DNA of 38,947 bases from Candidatus Kuenenia stuttgartensis (GTDB taxonomy: Bacteria > Planctomycetota > Planctomycetia > Pirellulales > UBA1268), in the NCBI GenBank assembly GCA_945870505.1, contig CAMBSN010000020.1, forward strand, positions 1-38,947, in the 5' to 3' direction. Of the stretch, positions 9,070 to 16,897 are shown piece by piece. Below the pieces are notes generated by a model. It ran no database searches. It was not told the origin of the DNA and saw only the letters and a program-made list of their open reading frames with translations. A program made the translations under genes and the position numbers. Position 1 is the first letter of the stretch; each line of letters begins with the position of its first letter.

Positions 9070-10113
9070 ATGCCCCTCGTCCCCATGCGGATCCTGCTCG
9101 ACCACGCCGCCGAACACGGCTACGGCCTCGCCGCGTTCAACGTCAACAACATGGAGCAGATCCAGTCGATCATGGAAGCGGCGAAGGAGACCGATTCGCC
9201 CGTGATCGTGCAGGCCTCGCGTGGCGCCCGCAGTTACAGCCAGGACAACTACCTCCGCCACCTGATGCTCGCCGCGGCCGAGCTCTATCCGTCGATCCCG
9301 ATCACCATGCACCAGGATCACGGCAACTCGCCGGTCACCTGCCAGAGCGCGATCGACAACGGCTTCACGAGCGTGATGATGGACGGCTCGCTCAAGGAAG
9401 ACGGCAAGAGCCCGGCCGACTTCGACTACAACGTGAAGGTCACGAAGGAAGTGGTCACGCTCGCCCACCGGCAGGGAGTGTCGGTGGAGGGCGAACTCGG
9501 CTGCCTGGGCTCGCTCGAAAGCGGCGAGGGCGAGGCGGAGGACGGCCACGGCGCGACGGGCAAACTCTCGCACGACCAGCTACTCACCGATCCCGACGAA
9601 GCCGCGCGGTTCGTGGCGGCCACGGGCGTGGATGCGCTCGCCGTGGCGATCGGCACGAGCCACGGGGCCTACAAGTTCACCCGGAAGCCCGACGGCGACG
9701 TGCTGGCGATGAAGCGGATTGAGGAGATCCACGCCAAACTGCCCAACTGCCACCTCGTGATGCACGGCTCGTCGAGCGTGCCGCAGGAACTCCAGGACAT
9801 CATCAACAAGTTCGGTGGGAAGATGCCGCAGACCTGGGGCGTGCCCGTGGAGGAGATCCAGAAGGGGATCAAGCACGGCGTGCGGAAGATCAACGTCGAC
9901 ACCGACTGCCGGATGGCGATCACCGGTGCGATCCGCAAGGTACTCGCCGAGGCGCCGGAGAAGTTCGATCCCCGCGACTACCTCAAGCCGTCCCGCGAGG
10001 CGATGAGGAAGGTGTGCGCGGAGCGGATGGTGCAGTTCGGTCAGGCCGGCAACGCCGGCAAGATCAAGTGCATCACGCTCGCGGACATGGCGGCGCGGTA
10101 CGCGCGCGGCTGA
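9070..10113 (+). CDS. fba: Fructose-bisphosphate aldolase class II, Calvin-cycle subtype
   Basis: This zinc-dependent class II aldolase interconverts fructose 1,6-bisphosphate with dihydroxyacetone phosphate and glyceraldehyde 3-phosphate in the cytoplasm. The 347-residue protein is collinear with the Calvin-cycle subtype (CbbA-like). It shows [19 protein letters not shown], the metal-site block [45 protein letters not shown] and [11 protein letters not shown]. The ATG at 9070 follows GGAGA; the frame back to 8950 lies in the upstream region, where a TATGAT -10-like box occurs at 9010-9015. No RuBisCO or other cbb gene is nearby, so a glycolytic or gluconeogenic role is at least as likely as carbon fixation. 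Confidence 0.95.
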   Translation: MPLVPMRILLDHAAEHGYGLAAFNVNNMEQIQSIMEAAKETDSPVIVQASRGARSYSQDNYLRHLMLAAAELYPSIPITMHQDHGNSPVTCQSAIDNGFTSVMMDGSLKEDGKSPADFDYNVKVTKEVVTLAHRQGVSVEGELGCLGSLESGEGEAEDGHGATGKLSHDQLLTDPDEAARFVAATGVDALAVAIGTSHGAYKFTRKPDGDVLAMKRIEEIHAKLPNCHLVMHGSSSVPQELQDIINKFGGKMPQTWGVPVEEIQKGIKHGVRKINVDTDCRMAITGAIRKVLAEAPEKFDPRDYLKPSREAMRKVCAERMVQFGQAGNAGKIKCITLADMAARYARG

Positions 10114-10129
10114 CCGTTCTGGCCTTGAA

Positions 10130-10152
10130 GTAGCACAGGTTTTCAACCTGTG
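10130..10152 (+). repeat. REP-like palindrome with GTAG head
   Basis: GTAG (10130-10133) is directly followed by CACAGGTT, loop TTC, AACCTGTG (10134-10152), a perfect 8-bp stem. It lies 16 bp after the aldolase stop codon. Confidence 0.8.
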
Positions 10153-10172
10153 ACTGCCCATCGCCGAGGCTC

Positions 10173-10331
10173 GGGGCTGCCCGGGCCCCGTCGCCGGACG
10201 TTCGCGGATGCCCTCATGGTATTCGCTCACTCGATGCTGCTCTCGCTTCGCCGGGCACCGATCCGCCGCAGGCGAATTGGTCGTGGCTTTGCTCGACCAG
10301 CAACGCCGGCTCCCGGAGCCCGGGCAGCCCC
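10173..10331. repeat. Inverted-repeat-bounded segment, MITE-like
   Basis: GGGGCTGCCCGGGC at 10173-10186 is the exact reverse complement of 10318-10331. Similarity continues imperfectly inward (CCG, GCCGG, CGTT blocks), so the ends form about 30 bp of imperfect terminal inverted repeat around 130 bp of sequence. No transposase is present. It could be a non-autonomous element or a long hairpin RNA. Confidence 0.45.
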
Positions 10332-10499
10332 TCGCTACGTTCGTGCCCGTCGCCACCTCGGTCGGCCGTGAGGCCGAGCCGGTCAGCTTTCACCTGAAAA
10401 GATCTGGCTGAAAAGCTGCGTTGCGTGGCTTGCGCAGACGGCCTACCATCCCGCCCTCGCGCGGGGACTTCGCGCGGATTCCCCGCCCGTGGTGTAGGC

Positions 10500-11519
10500 A
10501 TGCACGATCTCAACGACGACGGCATTCTGTCGCACGGCCGTGACATCCTCCGCGCCGAGGGCGCGGCGGTGCTCCGGGCGGCCGACGCCCTCGACGCCTC
10601 CTTCTGCCGCGGCGTGAAGATGATCCTCGGCTGCTCCGGCAGCGTGGTGGTGACCGGGATCGGCAAGGCGGGGCTCGTGGCGCGGAAGATCTCCGCCACC
10701 CTCGCCTCCACCGGCACTCCGAGCCACTTTCTCCACCCCGCCGAGGCGCTGCACGGCGACCTCGGCGCGCTGCGGGCCGACGACGTCGTGCTCGCGCTTT
10801 CGCAGTCGGGCGAGACGGAGGAGATCACGCGACTGCTGCCCCACCTCGCCGCCCGCCGCGTGGCGATCGTGGCGCTCACGGGCCGGGCCGAGAGCGCGCT
10901 GGGCCGCGCCGCCGCCGTGGTCGTGGCCACGGGCGCCCTCCGTGAGGCCTGTGCCCTGGGTCTGGCGCCAAGCACCAGCACGTCGCTCATGCTCGCACTC
11001 GGCGATGCAATTGCGCTCGTCACGAGCAGCCTGCGGCGGTTCACCGCCGAAGACTTCGCCGCCCGCCATCCCGGCGGCAGCCTCGGCCGTCAGTTGATGA
11101 TGGTGGAGGACGTGATGCGGCCGCTGGCGGAATGCCGCCTCGCGGGGCCGCTCGACACGGTGCGCAGCGTCTTCGTCCGACCCCTGCCGGCCCGCCGGAC
11201 GGGCGCCGTGATGATCCTCGACGATGAGGGCTCGCTCGCCGGCATCTTCACCGACAGCGACCTGGCGCGACTCTTCGAGCGGCGGCACGACGCAGCGCTT
11301 GACGAGCCGATTGGCCGCGTCATGACCGTGCAGCCCACGACCCTACCGGTCGGCACGCGGCTCCGCGACGCAGTCGCGATCCTGGAGTCGCGCCGGCTCA
11401 GCGAACTGCCAGTGCTCGATCAAGCCGGCAGGCCCGTCGGACTCGTCGACATCGTCGATCTCGTCGGCCTCGTGCCTCCCGAGGTGCTTGCCACGCCGCG
11501 ACCTGCCGCGGCGGCCTGA
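10500..11519 (+). CDS. kdsD: D-arabinose 5-phosphate isomerase (KdsD/KpsF family)
   Basis: This enzyme converts ribulose 5-phosphate to arabinose 5-phosphate, the first step toward Kdo of lipopolysaccharide. The 339-residue protein has an N-terminal SIS domain: VVVTGIGKAGLVARKISATL near residue 50, HPAEALHGDLG near 79, LSQSGETEEI near 100, and ARHPGGSLGRQL near 200. A pair of CBS domains follows (about residues 210-330), the KdsD arrangement and length (E. coli 328). The ATG at 10500 is chosen because family alignment starts there; the frame continues upstream to 10425 without homology. kdsC follows 25 bp later, confirming the pathway. Confidence 0.94.
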   Translation: MHDLNDDGILSHGRDILRAEGAAVLRAADALDASFCRGVKMILGCSGSVVVTGIGKAGLVARKISATLASTGTPSHFLHPAEALHGDLGALRADDVVLALSQSGETEEITRLLPHLAARRVAIVALTGRAESALGRAAAVVVATGALREACALGLAPSTSTSLMLALGDAIALVTSSLRRFTAEDFAARHPGGSLGRQLMMVEDVMRPLAECRLAGPLDTVRSVFVRPLPARRTGAVMILDDEGSLAGIFTDSDLARLFERRHDAALDEPIGRVMTVQPTTLPVGTRLRDAVAILESRRLSELPVLDQAGRPVGLVDIVDLVGLVPPEVLATPRPAAAA

Positions 11520-11544
11520 GCCCCTGCTGCCTGGAAGTTTCGCC

Positions 11545-12084
11545 ATGACGTCCGCCGACCTCGATCGCCGCCTCGCCCGCGTGCAGCTCCTGCTGCTCGA
11601 CGTGGACGGCGTGCTCACCGACGGCGGCGTGACCTACGACGACCAGGGTGGCGAGTCGAAGACCTTCCACATCCGTGACGGCCTGGCGCTGCGGGCCTGG
11701 CAGCGGGCCGGACTCCGCGCCGGAATCATCACGGGGAGGTCGAGCCGGGTGGTCGAGCGCCGGGCCGCGGAACTCGGCATCGAGATCCTGCGGCAGGGGA
11801 TCGACGACAAACTCACGGCCGCCACCACGGTGATCGGGGAGTGCGGGCTCTCCTGGGAGGAGACGGCGTTTCTCGGCGACGACCTGCCCGATCTGCCAGT
11901 CGTGGCACGGTGCGGCGTGGGCGCGGCGGTGGCCGACGCCTGCGCGGAACTCCGCCACGCGGCGGTGCTTGTGACAACGCTTCCCGGCGGCCGCGGTGCC
12001 GTTCGCGAACTGATCGAGCGGATGCTCAAGGCCCGTGGCGGCTGGGACGCCATCGTGGCCCACTACGCGGCTCCGCGGACCTGA
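11545..12084 (+). CDS. kdsC: 3-deoxy-D-manno-octulosonate 8-phosphate phosphatase
   Basis: This HAD-superfamily phosphatase releases Kdo from Kdo 8-phosphate. The 179-residue protein shows the nucleophile motif LLLDVDGVLTDGG (Asp19 and Asp21), the KdsC-specific FHIRDGLALR, motif II ITGRSS, and the metal-binding FLGDDLPDLPV. It lacks a cap domain, as KdsC tetramers do. The ATG at 11545 follows GGAAG. It sits between kdsD (25 bp upstream) and the OstA-like giant gene (25 bp downstream), matching the proteobacterial order kdsD-kdsC-lptC-lptA. Confidence 0.94.
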   Translation: MTSADLDRRLARVQLLLLDVDGVLTDGGVTYDDQGGESKTFHIRDGLALRAWQRAGLRAGIITGRSSRVVERRAAELGIEILRQGIDDKLTAATTVIGECGLSWEETAFLGDDLPDLPVVARCGVGAAVADACAELRHAAVLVTTLPGGRGAVRELIERMLKARGGWDAIVAHYAAPRT

Positions 12085-12109
12085 TGTTCCCTCCGACGGT
12101 GAGACGGTG

Positions 12110-15100
12110 ATGGAACATCGACTCGGACGGACGCTGCGAGTGTTTCTCGTTACCCTGGCGGCGGCGGGATTCTATCGGCTCGCCGTGGTGCCGATCGTCG
12201 AGCCACGGGTTCGAGATGCCGCGGCGGCCCTCGAAATGACACCGGAGGAGGCCGCGGCGATCCGCGCCCGCGCCGACCAGCGGCTCGCGGCCCTTGGCGA
12301 CGTGTTTCCGCCCGGATCGTGGGAGCGAGATAACCCGATCATGCTCGAGAGCCGGCAGATGCGGCTCCTCTTCAAGGATTACCACTCGCTGCCGGACGGC
12401 CGCGTGAACCTCGTGCCCTGCACGCTCGTCGTACTGCCGGACCGAAACCGGGTTGCTGCTGACGGCCAGCCGGGCCGCACCATGGTGCTGCGGGCGCCGC
12501 AAGGGGCCGTGCTCGAGTTCGACGAGCCACTCGACCTCCGCCAGGGCCGGCTTGCGCGGCTGATCGGCGGCAGCCTCCGCGGCCAGGTGACGATTCGGGG
12601 CACGCCCACCTCGCCCGAGGCCGAGGACGACGTGGAGATCGTCACCCGCGACATCGAACTCGATGAACTCGAGGTCCGGACCGGCGAGATGGTGCAGTTC
12701 CGCTACGGCCGTTCGAGCGGGAGCGGCCGCGGTCTCGTAGCGCGGCTCCGGCCGCGACCCGGTGGGGGCGGCCCCGCTCGGGGCGCCGGCCCCGGTGACA
12801 AGGGACCCAACATCGGCGGCGTCGACTCGATTCGTCTCGATCGTGACGTGAAGATGCGAATCGAGGGAGTCGCGGGGGGCATGCTGCCCGGGTCGACGCC
12901 TGCCGCCGCCCCCGCCACTCCCGCCGCCGACGGACCGCCTGCCGCGCCGCCGGTGCTCGTCACGTGCCGCGGCGCGCTGTGCATGAACGTCTCGGCCAAC
13001 GTGATCACACTCGAGGATCATGTCGATGTGATCCGCGCCGCTGCCGACGGCGCCGCCGAACAGCTCTCGTGCGACCTGCTCGCGATCGTGCTGGCCCGCA
13101 AGTCGAAAGCGGCCGCGAACGGCACCGCCGCGTCGGCCCGCGGTGGTCTCGAGCCGGTAGAAATCCAGGCCAAGGGCACGCCCGTGGTGGCCCGCTCGAC
13201 CGGCGCGCAGCTCGAGGCCCGCGCCGCCCGACTCGGCTACGAGATCGCCACGCGGCGAATCCTGCTCGATGGCGAGGAGCCAGTGTCGCTCGTCGCGAAG
13301 GGGTCGGAGATGGAGGCCCGGAAGATCGACTACATGCCCGGCGAAGCCGGCGATCCGGGGACCCTCATGGCTGTCGGGCCCGGCTGGATCCGCATGCGTT
13401 CGGAGAAGTCGCCGCCGGCGCAGGCGCGGTGGCAGCAGTGGCTGCGGATGCGACCTGATGGCGACGGCCACGTGGTGTCGCTGGCGGGCGACGCCGACGT
13501 GTCCGTCGAGGCGCAGGGGCGGCTGTCTGCCGCCGAGATGCACCTCTGGCTCGACGTGGTGAAGGGGCCGCGGCCCGCGAAGACCGACCCCGCCGCTGGT
13601 CCCGATCTCTCCGGCGTGCGGCCGTCGCGGCTGCTCGCCCGCGGCATGGTGGAGGCCGATGCGGAGGAGGTTGCCGCGCGGACCGACCGACTCGAACTCT
13701 GGTTTCGGACCGTTGACCCTCCGCCCCCCGTGGCGGCCGTCGCAGCCGCGCCCGCCGAGGCACCAGCCCCGAGCCAGTCGCCGCCAGCAACTCCGGCACC
13801 CACAGCCGTCGCTCCACCGATCCAGGCAGCCCCACCGCGATCCCGCGGCAAGATGATCGCGAGCGCCGCCCTCGTCCGCGGACAGGTGACGCTCGCCGCC
13901 GCTGGCAACGAAGTGGACGAACTGTCGATGGAGGGCCAGGTGCACCTCGTCGAACAGCCGCTCGCGCCGCCGGCACCGGGGACCGTGGCCGAGCCAGGTG
14001 TGGAGATTCGCGGTGACCAGATGCAGCTCACGCGGGCCACGCGGCCCGACGCCAAGGCGATCGTCTCGGGCCGGCCGGCCGTGGTGAAGGGCAGGGGTCT
14101 CGATCTCGAAGGACCCATGGTCGAGTTTGACCGCGGCCACAACCGGCTCGCGGTGGACGGTGCCGGACGGCTGTCGCTGCCGATGGCCGCTGGGGCTGGA
14201 GCACTCGAGTCGTTCAGCATGACCGGTGGCCCGCCGCCCGCCGCTCCACAGGGCGGGCCCGGCAAGCTCGACGTCACCTGGCAGGGACGGCTCGACTTCG
14301 ACGGCCAGAAGGCGCGGTTCATTGACACGGTGATCGCGAAGGGTGCGTCGGCCGAACTCCAATCGGGGTCGCTCGATGTGATCTTCGACAGGCCATTTGA
14401 GTTCGCGGCGGGCGATTCGCCCCGCAGCGGCAAACAGCCTGAAGTGGCCCGGATCGCCTGTGGCGCCGGCGTGAAACTCGTGAGCGAATCAGTCGACGAC
14501 GTCGGCGAGAAGTCGGCCGAGCAACTCTTCGTCCGCGATCTCGTGATCGACCGCCTCACTGGGGACGTGACCGGATCAGGCCCCGGCCGACTCGCGAGCA
14601 CGAGGGCCGGTCAGCCGCCGCAGATGTCGCTGCCGGCTGGTCCGCAGGGACAGCCCGTGGCCGCGCAGCCCGTCGCCACCACCCGTCGGGCGAGCGAACT
14701 GACATATCTCGGCGTCGACTTTCAGAAGGGGCTGCGGGGCAACCTCCACCGTCGCACGATGGAGTTTCACCAGCGGGTCGAGGCGATCTGGGGGCCGATC
14801 GCCAAACGGGGCGACACGCTCGATCCCCATGCGGCCGGCGGTCTGCCCGAGCGCGCCGTGACGATCGACTGCGACATGCTCGGCGTCGGCCAGGCGCCGC
14901 CCATGCCCGGCCGCCAGCGGTCGAGTATGGAACTCGGTGCCAGCGGCAACGTGCTCGTCGAAGGGGAATCGTTCACCGCGCGGAGTGCCAGGCTCACGTG
15001 GAGCGAGGCGAAGGACTTGCTCGTCTTCGAAGGGGACGGCCGCAGCGACGCGCAACTCTTCCGCCAGCTCAAGGCCGGTTCGCAGCCATCGACCGCGTCG

Positions 15101-15271
15101 GCGGGCAAGATCCTCTACTGGCGGACGCTCAACCAGGTTGACATCGAGGACGCACGGTTCCTCGATCTTGATCAGATTCGTGGTGGTGGTGGTGGTGGTG
15201 TGCCGGGAGGCTTTCCTGGCGGTGGTGGCGGGCCGCGTCCGCTCACGCCGCCCCGCGTGCCCGGCACGTAA
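12110..15271 (+). CDS. Giant OstA/LptA/LptC-like protein, predicted LPS transport
   Basis: This 1053-residue protein has a single N-terminal transmembrane segment (about residues 8-30, LRVFLVTLAAAGFYRLAVV) and a long, presumably periplasmic body. The body is made of repeated OstA-type beta-strand units such as QAKGTPVVARSTGAQLEARA, VSLVAKGSEMEARKIDYMPG, AIVSGRPAVVKGRGLDLEG and VLVEGESFTARSARLTW. These resemble the stacked beta-jellyroll units of LptC, LptA and the LptD N terminus. Two Pro/Ala-rich linkers occur near residues 260-280 and 540-580, and the C terminus is a Gly-rich tail encoded by a (GGT)n tract. Its position directly after kdsD-kdsC supports a role in moving LPS across the periplasm. 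The ATG at 12110 is chosen for its signal anchor. No lptB ATPase follows. Confidence 0.7.
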   Translation: MEHRLGRTLRVFLVTLAAAGFYRLAVVPIVEPRVRDAAAALEMTPEEAAAIRARADQRLAALGDVFPPGSWERDNPIMLESRQMRLLFKDYHSLPDGRVNLVPCTLVVLPDRNRVAADGQPGRTMVLRAPQGAVLEFDEPLDLRQGRLARLIGGSLRGQVTIRGTPTSPEAEDDVEIVTRDIELDELEVRTGEMVQFRYGRSSGSGRGLVARLRPRPGGGGPARGAGPGDKGPNIGGVDSIRLDRDVKMRIEGVAGGMLPGSTPAAAPATPAADGPPAAPPVLVTCRGALCMNVSANVITLEDHVDVIRAAADGAAEQLSCDLLAIVLARKSKAAANGTAASARGGLEPVEIQAKGTPVVARSTGAQLEARAARLGYEIATRRILLDGEEPVSLVAKGSEMEARKIDYMPGEAGDPGTLMAVGPGWIRMRSEKSPPAQARWQQWLRMRPDGDGHVVSLAGDADVSVEAQGRLSAAEMHLWLDVVKGPRPAKTDPAAGPDLSGVRPSRLLARGMVEADAEEVAARTDRLELWFRTVDPPPPVAAVAAAPAEAPAPSQSPPATPAPTAVAPPIQAAPPRSRGKMIASAALVRGQVTLAAAGNEVDELSMEGQVHLVEQPLAPPAPGTVAEPGVEIRGDQMQLTRATRPDAKAIVSGRPAVVKGRGLDLEGPMVEFDRGHNRLAVDGAGRLSLPMAAGAGALESFSMTGGPPPAAPQGGPGKLDVTWQGRLDFDGQKARFIDTVIAKGASAELQSGSLDVIFDRPFEFAAGDSPRSGKQPEVARIACGAGVKLVSESVDDVGEKSAEQLFVRDLVIDRLTGDVTGSGPGRLASTRAGQPPQMSLPAGPQGQPVAAQPVATTRRASELTYLGVDFQKGLRGNLHRRTMEFHQRVEAIWGPIAKRGDTLDPHAAGGLPERAVTIDCDMLGVGQAPPMPGRQRSSMELGASGNVLVEGESFTARSARLTWSEAKDLLVFEGDGRSDAQLFRQLKAGSQPSTASAGKILYWRTLNQVDIEDARFLDLDQIRGGGGGGVPGGFPGGGGGPRPLTPPRVPGT
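15180..15201 (+). repeat. (GTG)n trinucleotide tract inside the OstA-like gene
   Basis: About seven consecutive GTG/GGT triplets encode a Gly run (IRGGGGGGVPGG) near the C terminus. Because the unit is 3 bp, slippage would change the length of the Gly linker without breaking the frame. Confidence 0.8.
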
Positions 15272-15272
15272 G

Positions 15273-15302
15273 GGCCTCGTGAAAGCCGAAGGCCGTGAGG
15301 CC
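15273..15302 (+). terminator. Candidate stem-loop after the kdsD-kdsC-OstA unit
   Basis: GGCCTC (15273-15278) pairs with GAGGCC (15297-15302), with a nested GCC-GAA-GGC stem at 15285-15293. It starts one base after the stop codon. There is no T tract, so it may be a pause or stability hairpin rather than an intrinsic terminator. Confidence 0.4.
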
Positions 15303-15343
15303 TCGCGCGCGTTCACGCTGGACGGTGTCCATCCTGGTCGCGT

Positions 15344-15367
15344 CCCACGCCTGACGGCGTTGGGCTT
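15344..15367 (+). repeat. Palindromic intergenic repeat, family 2 (copy 2)
   Basis: CCCACGCC-TGAC-GGCGTTGGG can fold into a hairpin with one bulged base. It matches 5949-5968 at 19 of 20 positions across the core. Confidence 0.6.
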
Positions 15368-15398
15368 GGATGGGATCGGTCGTGAACGCTGGTGTGCC

Positions 15399-15421
15399 AC
15401 AGGTTCACAACCTGTGCTACG
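15399..15421 (-). repeat. REP-like palindrome with GTAG head (minus orientation)
   Basis: CACAGGTT, loop CAC, AACCTGTG (15399-15417) is followed directly by CTAC (15418-15421). Read on the minus strand it is GTAG plus a perfect 8-bp stem. It lies 12 bp beyond the 3' end of the esterase gene. Confidence 0.8.
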
Positions 15422-15432
15422 AGGAGCCCGTG

Positions 15433-16206
15433 CTACGCCAGCCGGCGCGACTCCTGGTCGAGCGCGTCGAGCACGAACCGGATCACGTCGCCCGCGACCT
15501 TGTCGTAATACTCGACGCTGTGTCCGCCGCCCCGCGGCTCGAGCAGCGCACGGTGCGGGATGCCGAGTGCCACCAGTTTGCTGTGCAGCCGCGCGGCGCC
15601 GTCGTGCCAGTGAAGATCGTCGGGGTCGCTCGCGAAGCATTGATGCCGCGGCCAGTTGAGCGGATGCACGTGAAGGATCGCGGTATCCTGCCGGGCCCGC
15701 TCCACGTCGCCGAAGAGCTGCCAGAGCGTGTCGTAGTATTCGCCGTCATCGCGGTCGCCCGCCTGCCGCATTGCCTGGTGGAAGTCGATCGCTGGCGCGA
15801 TCGCGGCGGCCACCGGAAATACTGCCGGGTGCCGATAGGCGATCCGCAGCGCCCCCTGGCCTCCCATGCTCGTGCCCACCAGCGCGATGCCCGGAGACTC
15901 CACGCCGAAACGCTGTGCCACCTCGCCGCGGATCGTCTCGGTCACGTACCGCTCGGGCGTGATGTCACGGTCGAACGAGGGCACGATCCGGTCGAGCCAC
16001 CACGAGCGTCCGGCTCGCGGTGCGATCACCGGGAGCCCGTGCTGCTCCACGAGGGCCGTGAGCGCCGGCATGTCCTGGAGCCACCGGCCGCGGACGCCGT
16101 GGAGATAAACGACCGCCCTGCCCGGGAGGGGATCGGGAGGGGTGTGGAGTTCGCAGGCATGCCCGCCGACCTCGATCACGGACCAGTGGGCGCGAGGAGG
16201 AGGCAT
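15433..16206 (-). CDS. Alpha/beta hydrolase, esterase D / S-formylglutathione hydrolase-like
   Basis: This 257-residue alpha/beta-hydrolase has the nucleophile elbow GTSMGGQGALR, as in the esterase D (PF00756) family that includes S-formylglutathione hydrolase. The oxyanion-loop region is VVYLHGVRGRWLQD, and the catalytic His is likely the one in GGGHSVEYYD near the C terminus. There is no signal peptide, so it is probably cytoplasmic. The ATG at 16204-16206 is chosen; the open frame further upstream overlaps hpt in antisense. It is divergent from hpt and convergent with the OstA-like gene. The substrate is uncertain, and a carbohydrate or acyl esterase is as likely as a thioesterase. Confidence 0.75.
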   Translation of the reverse strand: MPPPRAHWSVIEVGGHACELHTPPDPLPGRAVVYLHGVRGRWLQDMPALTALVEQHGLPVIAPRAGRSWWLDRIVPSFDRDITPERYVTETIRGEVAQRFGVESPGIALVGTSMGGQGALRIAYRHPAVFPVAAAIAPAIDFHQAMRQAGDRDDGEYYDTLWQLFGDVERARQDTAILHVHPLNWPRHQCFASDPDDLHWHDGAARLHSKLVALGIPHRALLEPRGGGHSVEYYDKVAGDVIRFVLDALDQESRRLA

Positions 16207-16327
16207 GTGGGAAGCGGCCAAGCGGGGGAAAACCGCCTCTATTCTAGCCGACCGTCGGGCCGTTATCCTGCACGTTCCGCCGCCAGGGTTCACGGCGCGG
16301 CACACTGACTCGCAGGATCGCGACACG

Positions 16328-16897
16328 ATGGAAATCCTTCTCTCGGCCGAAGAACTCGCCGCCGGCATTGGCCGGCTCTCCGACGACGTGAAGCGCGAGG
16401 TCGGCCGCCGTCCGCTCGTTGTTGTCGGCGTGCTCACGGGCAGCATCGTGCTCGTCGCCGACCTGATCCGCCGCCTCGAGGGGCCGGTGACGGTGAGCAT
16501 GGTATGGGCGAGCAGCTACCGCGGCACTGCCACGCGACCCGGCGAACTGGAACTGCGGCTCGACCTCCTTCCCGATCTGTCTGGCCAGAACGTGCTCCTG
16601 GTGGACGACATCTTCGACACCGGCCACACGCTCAAGGCCCTGCTTCAGGAACTCCGCCGCCGCGGGGCGGCCAGCGTGCGGTCGCTCGTGCTCCTCAGGA
16701 AGACCGGCCGGTCGGAGGTGGACATCGATCCCGACTTCGTCGGCTTCGAGATCCCCGACAAGTTCGTCGTGGGCTATGGACTCGACTTCGATGGTGACCT
16801 GCGGCACCTTCCGCACCTTGCGGCCCTCGACGATGACGACATCGCCGCCGCCCGCGCCTCACAGGCACGATGCACAGAGCCCGCCAGCCGATCCTGA
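16328..16897 (+). CDS. hpt: Hypoxanthine phosphoribosyltransferase
   Basis: This purine salvage enzyme transfers phosphoribosyl from PRPP to hypoxanthine or guanine. The 189-residue product has the PRPP-binding loop VLLVDDIFDTGHTL at residues 89-102, the GVLTGSIVLVADLIR block near residue 35, and the base-binding IPDKFVVGYGLDFDGDLRHL near the C terminus, all typical of bacterial Hpt (about 180 residues). The ATG at 16328 fits the family start. A TATTCT -10-like box occurs at 16240-16245. Its 3' end overlaps the start of the glycosyltransferase gene by 28 bp. Confidence 0.94.
   Translation: MEILLSAEELAAGIGRLSDDVKREVGRRPLVVVGVLTGSIVLVADLIRRLEGPVTVSMVWASSYRGTATRPGELELRLDLLPDLSGQNVLLVDDIFDTGHTLKALLQELRRRGAASVRSLVLLRKTGRSEVDIDPDFVGFEIPDKFVVGYGLDFDGDLRHLPHLAALDDDDIAAARASQARCTEPASRS

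Larger units (their letters stand above)
10114..10499. other. 386-bp intergenic region with several palindromes
   Basis: This region holds a REP-like element (10130-10152), a 14-bp perfect inverted repeat (10173-10186 with 10318-10331) and a strong hairpin CGG(T)CGGCC-GTGA-GGCCG(A)GCCG at 10359-10381. Open frames of 60-75 codons cross it on the plus strand but lack ribosome-binding sites and recognisable domains. It looks like an accumulation of non-autonomous repeats rather than a gene. Confidence 0.6.

Noticed and set aside
10150..10411. Two overlapping plus-strand frames of 67-73 codons as small genes
   Set aside because: No ribosome-binding sites, Arg/Pro-rich composition, and they cover hairpins and the inverted repeat.
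12026..14362. Long open frame (778 codons) antisense to the OstA-like gene
   Set aside because: Composition is Arg/Gly/His-rich without domains; it is the typical antisense shadow of a high-GC gene with strong third-position bias.
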